Of a stretch of DNA of 64,000 nucleotides, positions 34,915 through 45,925 are shown piece after piece. The DNA is from Metallyticus violacea (Eukaryota; Arthropoda; Insecta; Mantodea; Metallyticidae). The stretch is from the NCBI GenBank assembly GCA_030762175.1, contig CM060842.1:61068501-61132500 (forward strand). Direction: 5' to 3'. The notes below the pieces were generated by a model. It saw only the letters and a list, made by a program, of their open reading frames with translations. It did no database searches and was not told the DNA's origin. Numbering within the stretch: the stretch's first letter is position 1; each line of letters opens with the position of its first letter. The position numbers and the translations under genes were made by a program.

Positions 34915-35842
34915 TTCAATAAAGAGTGATCATATATTTTTGACAACACACCTTTACTCATGGTCACACTTTTGATGATCTTTCTCAAAGTAGTCCCCGT
35001 TGGATGCAATGCACCTGTCCCAACGTTTCTGCCTTTCTTCAAAGACATGCTGGAACCCTTTTACAAAGGTTCTTCAGATTCGTCTCTGCAGCCTTCAACG
35101 CCGCTTCTGATGATGAAAAAGCCTGGACTTCGGGGAAGGCAAGCGAGACGCTTCACTTTGATTTTTGTGAGATATTCAGCAACAACATTTGCGATGTACG
35201 GCCTTGCATTATCAGGATGCAAGGACGGAAAAGTGGCCTTTAGCGTGTGATATGGCCTTGTAGAGTTTTGAGGACATCTCTCTAGTACTGCCCAATTACA
35301 ATTGTATGTGCAGGTATGACATGCAGGTAAACCGTATCTTGAATATGGAAAAATACTTTCCTAGATATACAGTCATCATTTTAGGTGTTGGTGATGGTGA
35401 AGATTTCCACACAGAGCTTTGCTGTTTGCTCTCGGGATCTAATAACTAAGATTCTTCAGCAATTATTACCTTTGAAAGAAATTGCAAGCAAACTAGCACG
35501 CGAACGTTCTTTTGTTCGGGAATCAACAATCTTGGAACCCACAGTGCAACTTTTCAGCTACTAACGTGTGGGTGGTACCCAGTGAATTTTTCAGAATTTC
35601 CGAAACTGTTCTTAATGTTATTCTACGATCCTCTCTCACAATGACAGCAACGGTGTTAATGTTTTCTTCTGTTAGACCATAAACTGGAGCCCGGGTGCAC
35701 CTTTGAAATTGGTTGCCTTTCCTCTTTAAACGTTTTCCAGCAGTATGGGGAAGAACAAACTCTCCATAGGCCTCAGTTGAGACGAACAGAATTTCAGAGT
35801 TGGTCGTCGCGTTTCACTCACATCCCAACTTGCACACGTCTC
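34915..35842 (-). pseudogene. Second mariner-like transposase lineage, broken
   Basis: Minus-strand relic. The N-terminal region reads LTEENINTVAVIVREDRRIT and then LRTVSEILKNSLG (about 35690-35590), a mariner-type HTH. A second catalytic segment HPDNARPYIANVVAEYLTKI lies near 35210, followed by VKRLACLPRSPGFFI, where the usual SPD has become SPG, losing the third catalytic Asp. The C-terminal region (KNLC...FQHVFEERQKRWD near 35050) and an AATAAAGAGTGATC 3' end at about 34918 complete it. Several frameshifts. The NARPH-type motif and the HTH differ from the elements near 32 and 58 kb, so this is a separate lineage. Confidence 0.8.
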
Positions 35843-35854
35843 ACAGGCGGGTAT

Positions 35855-36154
35855 TTTTTTTTTTTTTTTTTTTAGTAGTGTTTAACGCCCGTTTTCACTA
35901 CTGAGGCACCACAGGCGGTGGACACTGATGATACATGAGATGAAATGATAAATTGGGAAAGGATATTTTTTTTTTAAGGAAGGAAGCTTTCCAGGCCTAA
36001 GTTTAGGTACCTCCCCGGCATTTGCCAGTTATGAAGACTGAGGAAAACCTGGAAAAAACCCCAGTCAGGGAGGACGGTCCTGGCGGGATTCGAACCGCAG
36101 ACCTCCCGCTCACGAGTCCGTGCCTTAACGACCTCGGCCACCCGTGGCGGTCTA
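35855..36154 (-). repeat. SINE family B, full length, with 12-bp duplication
   Basis: Flanked by ACAGGCGGGTAT at 35843-35854 and again at 36155-36166, an exact 12-bp target-site duplication. On the minus strand the head reads CCGCCACGGGTGGCCGAGG, with the A-box-like GGCCGAGGTCG and the B box GGTTCGAATCC at about 36094. The body is followed by the 3' end AACGGGCGTTAAACACTACT and a long A tail (the T run at 35855-35873). The best family B reference here. It landed in the 5' non-coding end of the mariner relic. Confidence 0.95.
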
Positions 36155-36166
36155 ACAGGCGGGTAT

Positions 36167-36874
36167 CGGAAGTGTAAACAATTAGTACCATGTATACATT
36201 ACGAATTAAGCTAACAGAGCATTGAACATTTAATTCTTAGCGCGAGAAACGATGCCTGTAAAAACTACTGAAAGAATTAATATTACTAACTATACATGCA
36301 GCACGCTGTTGCATACTACTAAAAAAACGATTGTTTTTACTGCATTAGAACAATCAAAATCACATGAAATATAAAAATTACTCAGTACATAAACTTTTAT
36401 TTTATAAGGTTTTGAAATATAAGATATTCGCTGAAGATTTCAACAGTAATTTACTATGGTGTGGATTTCCCACCCTCTCTGGTCTCTCTCTTCCATAGGT
36501 CTTGTTTTATAATGGAATCTTTCTTAAAGATTTTCCGGGAAGCAAACTATACTAAGTTTAGGTAAAATTGGTAAGCACGTCCTTTGCTAATTCAGAATAG
36601 TTTTCTGCTTTCTCCTTGTCAAGAAATGTCTTCATAACTTATACAAACAAAGATCAGGTAACAATGTTCATTGGATGTATTAAATGTGAGTCATTTGTAA
36701 GTTCTCTTATGTGGGGATCATAATAAATTTCTGCCTTTATATTTTAAATGGTCAATCTAGTGAATTTGCTCGATAAATGGTAGAAGCAAGAACTTTCTTT
36801 ATTCAGAGGTTTGTTACGTTGCTTCGTTGAATCAAGCTTTAAGATAATTTTGTCTCTGACAGCTAAAGATCCCT
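36167..36874. other. Unassigned non-coding sequence
   Basis: AT-rich; nothing recognisable. Confidence 0.4.
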
Positions 36875-37050
36875 GTTCATCCTGGTGGTGTAGTGGTAAC
36901 CATACTCTGCCCCGTAGACTCAAGATCGCGGGTTCAGTCTTGGCCAGGGCCGACGAATTTTTTTCCAGTGTAAAACTCGTAAGTATGACTTCCTTCGGAA
37001 GGGAAGTAAAGTCGTGGGTCCTGTTTCATATGTTTACGATAAATAAAACG
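36875..37050 (+). repeat. SINE family A with internal deletion
   Basis: The head (CATCCTGGTGGTGTAGTGG) and the B box (GGTTCAGTCTT, degraded) are followed by the first body half as far as TATGTTTACGA. The sequence then jumps to an ATAAATAAAACGAAAT tail. About 120 bp of the family's 3' body is missing, although the tail is kept. Confidence 0.85.
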
Positions 37051-38660
37051 AAATAATAATAACAACAACAATAAAAAGGGCTAAAGGTTACTTATTGCAT
37101 TCCACTCTCAACTTAATATTCGTTCTCAAAGGCTATTTTTCTTATCCAGTGGTCATGTACGCCTGTATTGTTCCAAAGACGTAAACAATTAAAACGTCGT
37201 GTAGGCACTTTGCTGACCAAGGAGAAAGTTGAACACCGATACACGAATTATATATTTATATTTAATCTCATCGAGGACTAGAGAGGGTCCTTTACTTTCA
37301 GTCTTTTGGAATATTTTACCATTGTGTTAAAACATATTTTAAATTCTGCTTAGGGTTATCAATGAAAGGGTTCTATTCATTGCAGGCATGTTAATTATAT
37401 CTTTTATACGATGTACCACAAAACACCTTGCTGTACCTTTGTGACAGACAAAGAGCAGGTAACGTTATTGCATGAATAAATAAATTTGGTTCTCTGCTCC
37501 CACACGAGTTAGTGAGCGTAGTATTTATTTTCTTTTAATCATGCTTTCTGTAGCCAAGGTTTACGGAACTATGGTAACCTCTGTGAATCCGTATGAGGGC
37601 TAGACATATCACCGTGCGGCTGTAGAAAATTGGAAATGAGCTCCCTTTGCATTACAATCGGACAGTAAAGAAGCTATAAGCTGAAAATTAAATTACGGAA
37701 TTAAAATATGTAAAGAAAAAAGTTGAAGCCTTTATTTGTAGTCCGATAAAATGGACCCATTTTTCACCTCCAGGGGAAAAAAGTGCTTTACTTGTATGCG
37801 GTAGCAAAATCTGTTTGGGTGCTTGGCAACAAGATGTTTTATATTTATACTACAGTTTCATCGTTTTAAGGAAACGTATGTGTAAACCAGAGTCAGGAAG
37901 TTGCATATTAATAGTTAAGTCATTTTATGTATTTCTTCAGTATTAGAACAACTTGTGTACAAAGCTTTTAGATCTAAATCAGGAAGTGTGTTTTGGGAAC
38001 GGGACGAAAAGAAACAGATGGTCCTATATATCTTTTGTATTTGTGAGAGGCTTTTTATATGAAGGGTCTTCTTTAAGAATTTGGAAAAAAAGAGTGGGTC
38101 AGGTCCCTAGGTATTATATGAACGGACAGAAGGGTTAGTTTTTGTTAAAATCCAGGACAGGCCGGGCAATAAAAACCTATTGATGCAACGGAACCTTGTG
38201 GGTGTCATAAATTTTAACTGACATTGCGTAAAGTAACCCAGGAGAAAACAGGAGCAATAAAGGGTAACAAGGCAATCGATCGCAGAATGTTTGGGGTAGT
38301 AGAAAGTTGCAAACTGTTAACGGGGAGTTTTATTGAAAATAGTGTACAAAGGGAAGTACCGTGCTACAGTGGAAGATTTGCAATTACCGGACAGTGACTT
38401 GAAAGATTAAATTACTTGAATATAAATAAATGGTGTTATTGTAAGCTCTACAATTCGTGTTCGTCTTGTGCATAATTCCTAGTCCTCTCCCATAGGCCTG
38501 GGAGGGTCATAAAATTCCAGTAATCCACTGATGCCTAGCTAGCGGCATGGCAGTATTCGATAGGCATCAGGAGAAGAGAAAATGGACAAGAATCCATCAA
38601 TTATCAATTAAATCTACAGTTCCTCCCCCACTTATCACAGAAGCTTATCGAAAACGACTG
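37051..38660. other. Unassigned non-coding sequence
   Basis: AT-rich; no gene or known repeat recognised. Confidence 0.4.
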
Positions 38661-38710
38661 CAACGCTGATGACCTGAGATGTTAAGGAGCGGCCGTAAAT
38701 AAATCAAAAA
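38661..38710 (+). repeat. SINE family A 3'-end fragment
   Basis: Only the last 45 bp of the family are present: CGCTGATGACCTGAGATGTT, then AAGGAGCGGCCGTAAATAAA and an A-rich tail. This is what extreme 5' truncation during reverse transcription would leave. Confidence 0.75.
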
Positions 38711-39374
38711 AGTTAAGCCAGATGGAAATGAACATGTCTCCATATATTCAGGTTCGGTAGAGCCTTAATGTATGTATGTATGTTTTATTTTATTTTATTT
38801 TATTTTTTTTTTTTGCCCATTTTGGATCGTTATGGATTTTTTTCTGCAGCTATTTACGCATTATAAAAACATATAAAGAATTTCAACATATCGAAGTGAA
38901 AAAGGTTATAAAAATTAAATGGCATGTTTACCCTACAAAAATATCTATTGAGAATCTTGTTATACATTGATTTCTTTTCAAGCAGTCAAAAACGTTCTCC
39001 TCAACCCATTCGCTTAGGCTCTTTAAATAGCAGAACTTTCATTTGTGAAAGGAGCGCATGGTTACCTCCGGCATACGAATACCAGGAAATAGAGAGGATG
39101 AGGGAAGTACTGTAGTTTTGAAAGTCCTGGGAATAAACTATCGATCTGCGCGAGACAATTCTGGGAAATTTGTGGTGGAGGTACCTCCTCAGTTGCATAA
39201 ATGTAACAAACAACTGCAAGCGAGAAATTTGAGAGCAGTACAACAGTGCAATAAGCCGACCCTACAATGTGTTTAGTACGGACGTAAGAGAGATACTAAC
39301 CTGATTCCGCTATGTATAAACAGAAAATAAACTCGACCAGAAACCACTGTACATCTTTTGCCCATTCTCTAAGA
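38711..39374. other. Unassigned sequence ahead of the hAT relic
   Basis: Contains (TGTA)n and (TTTTA)n tracts at about 38768-38815. The segment 39000-39300 is less AT-rich, open on both strands over 60-80 codons, and unrecognised; it could be non-coding hAT sequence. Confidence 0.4.
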
Positions 39375-39644
39375 ATATTCCAAACTTCTTTACTTTGTCT
39401 TGATCAATATTTTCATGATGTTCTGAAAGGTGAATGTTCAGTTGTAGCAGGTATGAGTCCTTCCGAAATAAGTTGTTTTAAATATTCTCCAATCACTTCA
39501 GTGGAAGCAGAACGTTCTTTTTCCACGATGAAAAATGTTCACTCTGAAAAGCGGCTGACTATGACAGTAAATACCTTGAAAAAACACATCTTTTTGTTGC
39601 TTGTAACGAAAAAAAAGTACTTTAATTATGTGATAACGAAATGA
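39375..39644 (+). pseudogene. hAT transposase C-terminal dimerisation domain relic
   Basis: The reading frame stays open to a TGA/TAA near 39644. It contains FKYSPITSVEAERSFSTMKN and then VHSEKRLTMTVNTLKKHIF, the hAT C-terminal motif (P-x-T-S-x-x-x-E-R-x-F-S followed by LxxxRxxMxxxNLxxxL). The upstream catalytic domain of hAT transposases is not visible, so this is a 3' fragment, although the domain itself has no internal stop. hAT dimerisation domains are sometimes domesticated; nothing here argues for that beyond the open frame. Confidence 0.8.
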
Positions 39645-40389
39645 AAATAACTATTTCCATTAATAATTAGTGATATTACTTTCTGTTTTAACTGTTAATA
39701 AATGCGTATTTTTAATTATATTACTGCTTAGTTTCAGTATTAAAGTGCCTTTTTGTCTGCCTATTTTAATCGCAATAAATGTTTGAACTTCCGGGCTCTG
39801 AAAAAAACCATTTGATATTTTCTGTTCTTGACGAATTAAATTCTGTGATACTGCTAATTCAGGGTTTATATGACTTACAGGAAGTTTGAAACATTTAACG
39901 TTTAAAAAAGGTATTTACAGTGACTGCGTGTCCCTTTAAATGTTTTATGTGATGTACCAAATTTCTTTAAATGAAATTCTTAATATTTCATACATTTTAA
40001 ACACAATTTTAACAATTTTTTTAAATCCCTCTGGTCATGTCTTTATATTTATTTTGTTTATTGAATGACATTTTCTGTGACTGTGGTATTTTCTTAGAGT
40101 TTAAAAAAAGTAGACAACATGGTGAACAAAATTACATTGTTTAAGGAAAGAAAGTTCATGATAAATATCCAGCAAAACAACGAAAACATTCTAACCTCGC
40201 AGCTCTCTAGGTGTTGCTGACAAATAAGTAACGATTCTACGAAAGAAAAGTGTTTAATAGAAGTAAGAATGATAGATTAAGCCATATTATATCGTAAATA
40301 TTGATATTAAAATAGAAATATAAACAATTTAGACAATGTAAACGGCAATATTCTTTAGGCTTTAACACTATGATAACAATGATACATTT
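39645..40389. other. Unassigned, very AT-rich sequence
   Basis: Nothing recognisable; possibly the 3' non-coding end of the hAT element. Confidence 0.4.
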
Positions 40390-40390
40390 C

Positions 40391-40450
<60 letters not shown>
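40390..40450. repeat. (AAT)n microsatellite
   Basis: About twenty uninterrupted AAT/ATA units, one of the longest perfect trinucleotide arrays in the window. Confidence 0.97.
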
Positions 40451-40451
<1 letters not shown>

Positions 40452-40679
40452 CTCAAAGTAACAGAAGTCAAAAATTTTAAATTGCCACTACATTACGCAA
40501 ATTTCAATTACGATATCTGGAAACGACATTTTCCTAAATACAGTCATCTTATTTACCTGAATTATGCCGTGCGTTCAGTTTTGCTTTCCATCGCAGTGTT
40601 TTGCGTATGGGCGAGTCGGTCTAGGTGATTAGCGGAAGGGTTAAAAAAATACGAGAGTGAAGAAACCAATTTAAGAGGT

Positions 40680-41030
40680 TCATTGCTTACCAAATTATCA
40701 AATGAGGTGTTGGAACTGACCGCCTTCCTTCACACATTTTTGGCATCTCCTTAGGAAATTATTCATCACTCACTGTAGCTGAATTAGAGAAATCCAGCAT
40801 TTTTCTTATGAATATTTTCTTTTGAGTTCTTATATGGTGTGCGGGTTCGTCTTGCTCATGGATTTTTTAATTCACCCCAGAGATAATAATCGCAGGCTGT
40901 TAAATAGTGGGACTGACGGGGCCAAAAATCCTTACTAAAAAGTCTGACTTATGGAAACAGATTGTGAATTGCTCTCGTGGAATTATGCGCAGTGTGAGCA
41001 GTGGCAGAGTCCTGTTGAAAAAAATGCATG
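40680..41030 (-). pseudogene. Tc1/mariner-superfamily DDE fragment
   Basis: The minus strand reads QQDSATAHTAHNSTRAIHNL near 41017, followed by an in-frame stop, then RLFSKDFWPRQSHYLTACDY and YLWGELKN. In related insect transposases FQQDGATAHTA carries the second catalytic Asp, and the PRSPDLTxCDFFLWGYLK block carries the third; here SPD has become SHY. The C-terminal part contains several stops. Only about 100 codons are recognisable. It belongs to a different family from the neighbouring mariner at 41385. Confidence 0.75.
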
Positions 41031-41098
41031 CTTACGTTCCCTGTCGGTTAATTCTCTGAAAACTCTGAAAAAATGTTTTTTTTCATTCTTTTTTGGAA

Positions 41099-41373
41099 TA
41101 GTGTTTAACGCCCGTTTTTACTACTGAGGCACCACAGGCGGTGGACACTGGTGATACATGAGATGAAATGATATATTGAGAAAGGATTTTTTTTTAAAGA
41201 GAGAAAACGTTCCAGACCTATGTTTAGGGTACCTCCCCGGCATTTGTCTTTTATGAGGACTGAGAAAAACCTGGGAAAAACCTCAGTCAGGGAGAAAGGT
41301 CCTGACAGGAATCGAAACCTAGAGATCTCCCACTCACGAGTCCGCGCCTTAACGACCTCCGCCACCACTGACG
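41099..41373 (-). repeat. SINE family B copy between two transposase relics
   Basis: Head at about 41373-41300 on the minus strand (GTGGCGGAGGTCGTTAAGGC, degraded B box GGTTTCGATTCC), body with CTGAGGTTTTTCCCAGG, and terminal AACGGGCGTTAAACACTATTC. No clear duplication. Confidence 0.83.
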
Positions 41374-41384
41374 ATTACAAGTAC

Positions 41385-42400
41385 GAGGGAAGCTCATAAG
41401 TTTCCAGCCTAATCACTTTCTAGGTATGATAAAGATAAAAAAAAAAACTACATTTCACTTTTCCATATAGTTACCCTTTATTGCAATACACTTCTCACAT
41501 TTTTGAATTAACATTTCAACCCCCCCCCCAAATAGTCAGAAGTATTGTCTGCAAAATGTGCATAAACAGCATCCGTTACTTCTTCGTCACACTTAAATCT
41601 CCTTCCTTGAAGGTCCTTCTTGAGTTTTGAGAAGAGGAAATAGCCACTGGGATGTAGATCTGGGTTGTAGGGTGAGTGGTCCATCTCCTTGAAGTCACAT
41701 TTCTTCACAGCTTCCTTTGCAACAAGAGCTTTGTGCACAGGCGTGTTGTCCTGAAGAAGACGCACACCACTACTCAGCTTTCCTCGCCTTTTCTCTTTGA
41801 TGGAAGCACATAGTCTGTGCAGTAGACCAGCTTAGTACTCCCCATTTACTGTGGTGTTCCTCTCCTGGAAGTCAATGAAGAGTACCTTCACAGTCCCAAA
41901 AGGTTTAACGCCACTAATTCGATTCTCTTTAGGACAAGAGAACATAGTTTCATCTCCTTAACAATGGTTCGCAGAACTTCTCTCGTTGCCACGACTTTGC
42001 TCCAAAAATGCCTGACAAACAGATGACTCGTTGCTACTTTTGAACTGAGGAAAGAAGTCTAGACACCCACCTTGTACTAACCTTATTCATGTTTAAATGT
42101 TCATGAATAATTCGAAAAACTGTTGTTTCAGAAAGGCCGAACTTTGCTGCTATTTCTGTAACCTTAAGTCGCCGGTCTTCCATAATTTCTACTTCCACAA
42201 GACAATGTTTTCAGGAGTGAGCACCTGCAAGGGCCGACCTGCACGCTTTTCGTCCTCAATGCTTTCTCGACCCATTCGAAAAGTTTTGGCCTATTCTTTT
42301 ACGGTAAAATATGAAGGAGATTCTTCCCCATATACATCGTCCAATCGCAATTCAGATACCAGTTGTGGATTTAACACCGAAATGACAATGTAGAGTAATG
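41385..42400 (-). pseudogene. Mariner-like transposase relic, third lineage
   Basis: Minus-strand order: MGRESIEDEKRAGRPLQVLT (about 42275-42215, GRP linker), an HTH DRRLKVTEIAAKFGLSETTV (across a frameshift, about 42180), VSRLLSS, then a degraded first catalytic region. VLFIDFQERNTTVNG (near 41885), the second catalytic segment GVRLLQDNTPVHKAL (near 41755), and HSPYNPDLHPSGYFLF with LKKDLQGRRFKCDEEVTD (about 41670-41560) follow. The last 85 codons are open. The left end starts TACGAGGGAAGCTCATAAGT, possibly the terminal repeat; the matching right end was not found. Confidence 0.85.
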
Positions 42401-44553
42401 GAATTGGGAAGGAAAAGAAAGAAGGAAATAATGAAAGTAAAAAATATTGGGAGTTTATTTTGCTGTGGGACTAGTCTCCGATACGCGCATGTCTTTTGTC
42501 TGTTACAGAGTTCAGCTGTAGCCGCTTAATTTTACTGCACATTTGATTTTGAGGAGGGGGGAAAAATACATGCTTTAATTTACATTATATTCTCACCATT
42601 TGACTGTCTTCCGTCAACGCACCTCAATATCTTGGGAATAAGTTCTGGGAATCCCATATAGCTACTCATGCTTCTATTTTCAGCTTGTCTGATTTTTATA
42701 CGTATCACATTTGGAGCATTTTCAACAGATATCACTATTGCTTGCTGCAAGGCACAGGATATTGCTTTATTTTCACGGCAGTTTGACATTTTGTTTGCAT
42801 TATTCTCCTACCTTTGTTCGGAAGTTTTAACTGCCCAGATGACAGTGAAACCAAAATAAACAACATTTCAGTCATGTTGCCTTGGGCATTGAATGTCAAT
42901 GCAGAAAGGTCTATTCCGTTTCAATATCAGAGATGTGACATCTTACACTCTCTGACATGACGCATTTATCGACGTTATGCATCTGTGACTCAATTTTCAT
43001 ACAAATGGATAGTAGAGAGCTTTTAACAAAGCTCTTCAATTGCGTGAAGGGGGGTATGAAAGGTCTATCCCTGTAATGTTAAATTTGCCAACTTCGGTTC
43101 CCATTTTCCCATTAAAAATATGAAATGAAAATTTTACAACATACAGATAGATGCACATCATTGAAATTTTCTGAGTTATATGACTCTGAAGCAAAGGACA
43201 ACTTATTTTCAACTGTTTGCTTTTTTTTTTTCTTTTTTTTTTTCCCCCAATTTTAACATTATATATATATTGAAGCAGGAAATAAGGCTGCCTTTATTAG
43301 TTGAATAATTAAAGGCTGCAGAGCTATATTTATAAAGGCATTAGATTTGATAAGGATAATTATTATGCATAGGTATAAGAAATATCTTAGAGATAGGTAT
43401 CAGAAATAGAAATAATTTGTAACTTGTAACTTACAAAAGGGTTTTGTATACATTTTGTGTAAAATATGTGAGAAAGAGACAGATGTATACCTGACGACTC
43501 GTCCGCAGACCGCTCCTTAGACAAGGCTGAGGAAAGGGTAAACTATCTTTTGTTAGGTCACGAACCTTCTGCCCAGGAAATACTTAGGAGTTGACAATAA
43601 GGGAAACATTTGGCCGTAACGGGACAGTATTTAACAAAGTCAGACGTAGCAATAATTTAAGAGAAAATGAAAATGTCAGAACGGAGACGAAAATGTTTTA
43701 TTGCAGGAAAGCCGAAAAACAGCCCATCAACACGTGCCGTATTTCCGAGAACATTTGGAAATCTACAAACTAAGGAAGGCAAAAGATTTTCAATAGAAAT
43801 CAGAATATAAGGAAAGTGCCGAAATTTACGACAGGTTGTTCTGGGAAAATTCAAGTTCGTGGGAAGACATTAGATCAAGGGGGAAAGAATAATTCTAGCC
43901 AATGGTATTCGGATAAAAGTTAACGAATCAGGAGAGCTTAGATACAAATAAATAATTTTAGGATAGCCAATGATGAAAGTACAACACGAAAATAGGATAA
44001 AATACGAGGGAATTTAATTTGGCGAAAGGCGTGGCGATGTAGTAGAAAAACTAGAGTACAGAAGTCAGAGGGGCACTCAGTAGGCACATAGTCATACATT
44101 CAGACGTTCACGGAGACATTCTCTCGCACATTCAGACCTTCGCAGATTGAGATTCAGACATTCAAGAGAAACAGGGACATCATACGAGAGACGCGAAAGA
44201 AATATACGGAATCAGAAATATACGAGTCATCCGAAAGTAATCAGTTTAGATCATTTCTAAAGTTCAGTTGAGGGCAGTGTAAATCATTTTCTAAAGTCAG
44301 TCTAAGTGTGTAGTGAGGTCAGCTACGAGCCGTCAGGAAGTAACCTGCTAAGTTATTAAATAAATCAAATATTCAAACAGTGCCGGACTTATTAATACAG
44401 TGAACAATCTCCTTCCCCCCTAACGACTTTCAAGTCGTTAAAAACAGTCCAAAATTTACCCTGAGAACCCATCAATCCCCCCTACATTGGAACAACTATA
44501 TTAACCTACTGCAAACTAAACGAACTACTGTGGAACCCCAATAGTAACCGTTT

Positions 44554-44555
<2 letters not shown>
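42401..44555. other. Unassigned sequence with a purine-rich block
   Basis: 43223-43255 is a T-rich run ending in C. From about 43480 to 44400 the plus strand is rich in purines and shows no domain. It ends with AATAAATCAAATATTC and a perfect 9-bp hairpin, TAACGACTT-TC-AAGTCGTTA (about 44421-44440). An LTR-like origin is possible, but no pair of repeats or reverse transcriptase was seen. Confidence 0.4.

Positions 44556-44602
<47 letters not shown>
44556..44602. repeat. (TA)n microsatellite
   Basis: A 46-bp uninterrupted TA run. Confidence 0.97.
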
Positions 44603-44607
<5 letters not shown>

Positions 44608-45123
44608 AAAAGAAAAAAATAAAGTAACATAAAATAATTATGTAACAAATTAACAGTAATAATAAAAGTAGAAAAGGATAAACTTCTAAGCTAGGCTTCT
44701 TGCCATTGAAGAACTCAACGAATTCGAAATATAGCAATTTCAAGTGTGACTTTATCTAAGTATTTATATATATTACATTGTCACATTTTGTCCTAACTTT
44801 ACCGTAATAGATTCACATCGTCACAGTAATATTATGAATTAATGATAGTGATAATGATAGGATTATCCCGTGATTTACTTATTTTATCCTTTAAATTCGA
44901 TGATATTTTATAGATTTTTTTTTGTTAAAGTGTTTTAATTATTCGTTTTATTTTATAATTTTCAAAGTGATAAGAATACATATGCTTAAAAAATGGGGAA
45001 ACTCATGCAAAAAATTGCAGTTTTTCAATTGGAGCAAAAAAAGTTTTTTACGGAGAGATTTTTTGAGGGAAACGCCAGCTAAAACCCTACAATAAAAAAG
45101 ACAGAGAAACAGATATACGTATA

Positions 45124-45158
<35 letters not shown>

Positions 45159-45744
45159 GTGTGTGTGTGTGTGTGTCACGGAAACGAACGCTGCCAGTTT
45201 ATGAAATACAGTTTTTCTATCATTCAAGACAAACCACAGCCTGAGATCGTTCCTGAGATAGAGAATTTGAACTAAACAAGTGCTTGCGCAATAAAAAAAA
45301 AAGTGGTTTCTGCAGTGACATAATTTATAACCAAGGAACATAACACTTCACTTAATAAACGTGTTAGTTCATTACTAGCAATAAGCCATACAAAGGACAA
45401 TTGTTTTCTAAATAGGGAAAGAATATATGAAGACAAATTTAGTTAATGTTCGCTGTGCTATATCAAACGCTAAGTAAGTAGCAAAATTAGAAATATGGAT
45501 CATATATATCCATAGTTCAACTCAAGGCAAACTATTTCAAAATGTATTTTCTTCTTCTTTGGCACCACAGCCCATTTCGATCCTTGGCCTCCTCTCTAAG
45601 AGATGTTACTAAATAAAGGAAAATTCCGTTACTCTTATTTTCCTACAGAGTAAAGAGTGATAAATGGTCAGCTCATGCTTCCATCACCATCTAGTTAGGA
45701 ACTAAACCTTTGCTTGGACATGAAACTGCCTATAATTTTGTCCA
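44603..45744. other. Unassigned non-coding sequence with GT array
   Basis: AT-rich. It contains the GT array at 45125-45176 and nothing else recognisable. Confidence 0.4.
45125..45176. repeat. (GT)n microsatellite
   Basis: About 26 GT units with one TTG interruption near 45157. Confidence 0.97.
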
Positions 45745-45925
45745 GGAACCTCTTTATTACAGGTATGGAGTTCTTTAACGTGCCGTAAATCTGCAACAAT
45801 GAATCCACGGCTTGAAGTCCCTCTCGGAGAACTTGCCCTCTGGATATTTATGTCCTGAAAAATCCATTGACTTCGTTAGGGATCTAACCTACGAACCTTG
45901 GGTCTTGAGGCGAGCATGCTTATTT
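45745..45925 (-). repeat. Old or distinct relative of SINE family A
   Basis: On the minus strand: AGCATGCTCGCCTCAAGACC in the anticodon-arm position, a degraded B box (GTAGGTTAGATCC), then TCAATGGATTTTTCAGGACA and AAGCCGTGGATTCATTGTTG, then ACGGCACGTTAAAGAACTCC. The block order equals that of family A, but identity is low. It may be a different subfamily rather than simply an old copy. Confidence 0.55.

Noticed and set aside
34960..35250. Two overlapping plus-strand open frames of 79-96 codons
   Set aside because: They lie antisense to the mariner relic's C-terminal part, which explains the open frames.
40394..45176. Tandem arrays as a CRISPR-like structure
   Set aside because: They are simple di- and trinucleotide repeats without spacers; the window is eukaryotic.
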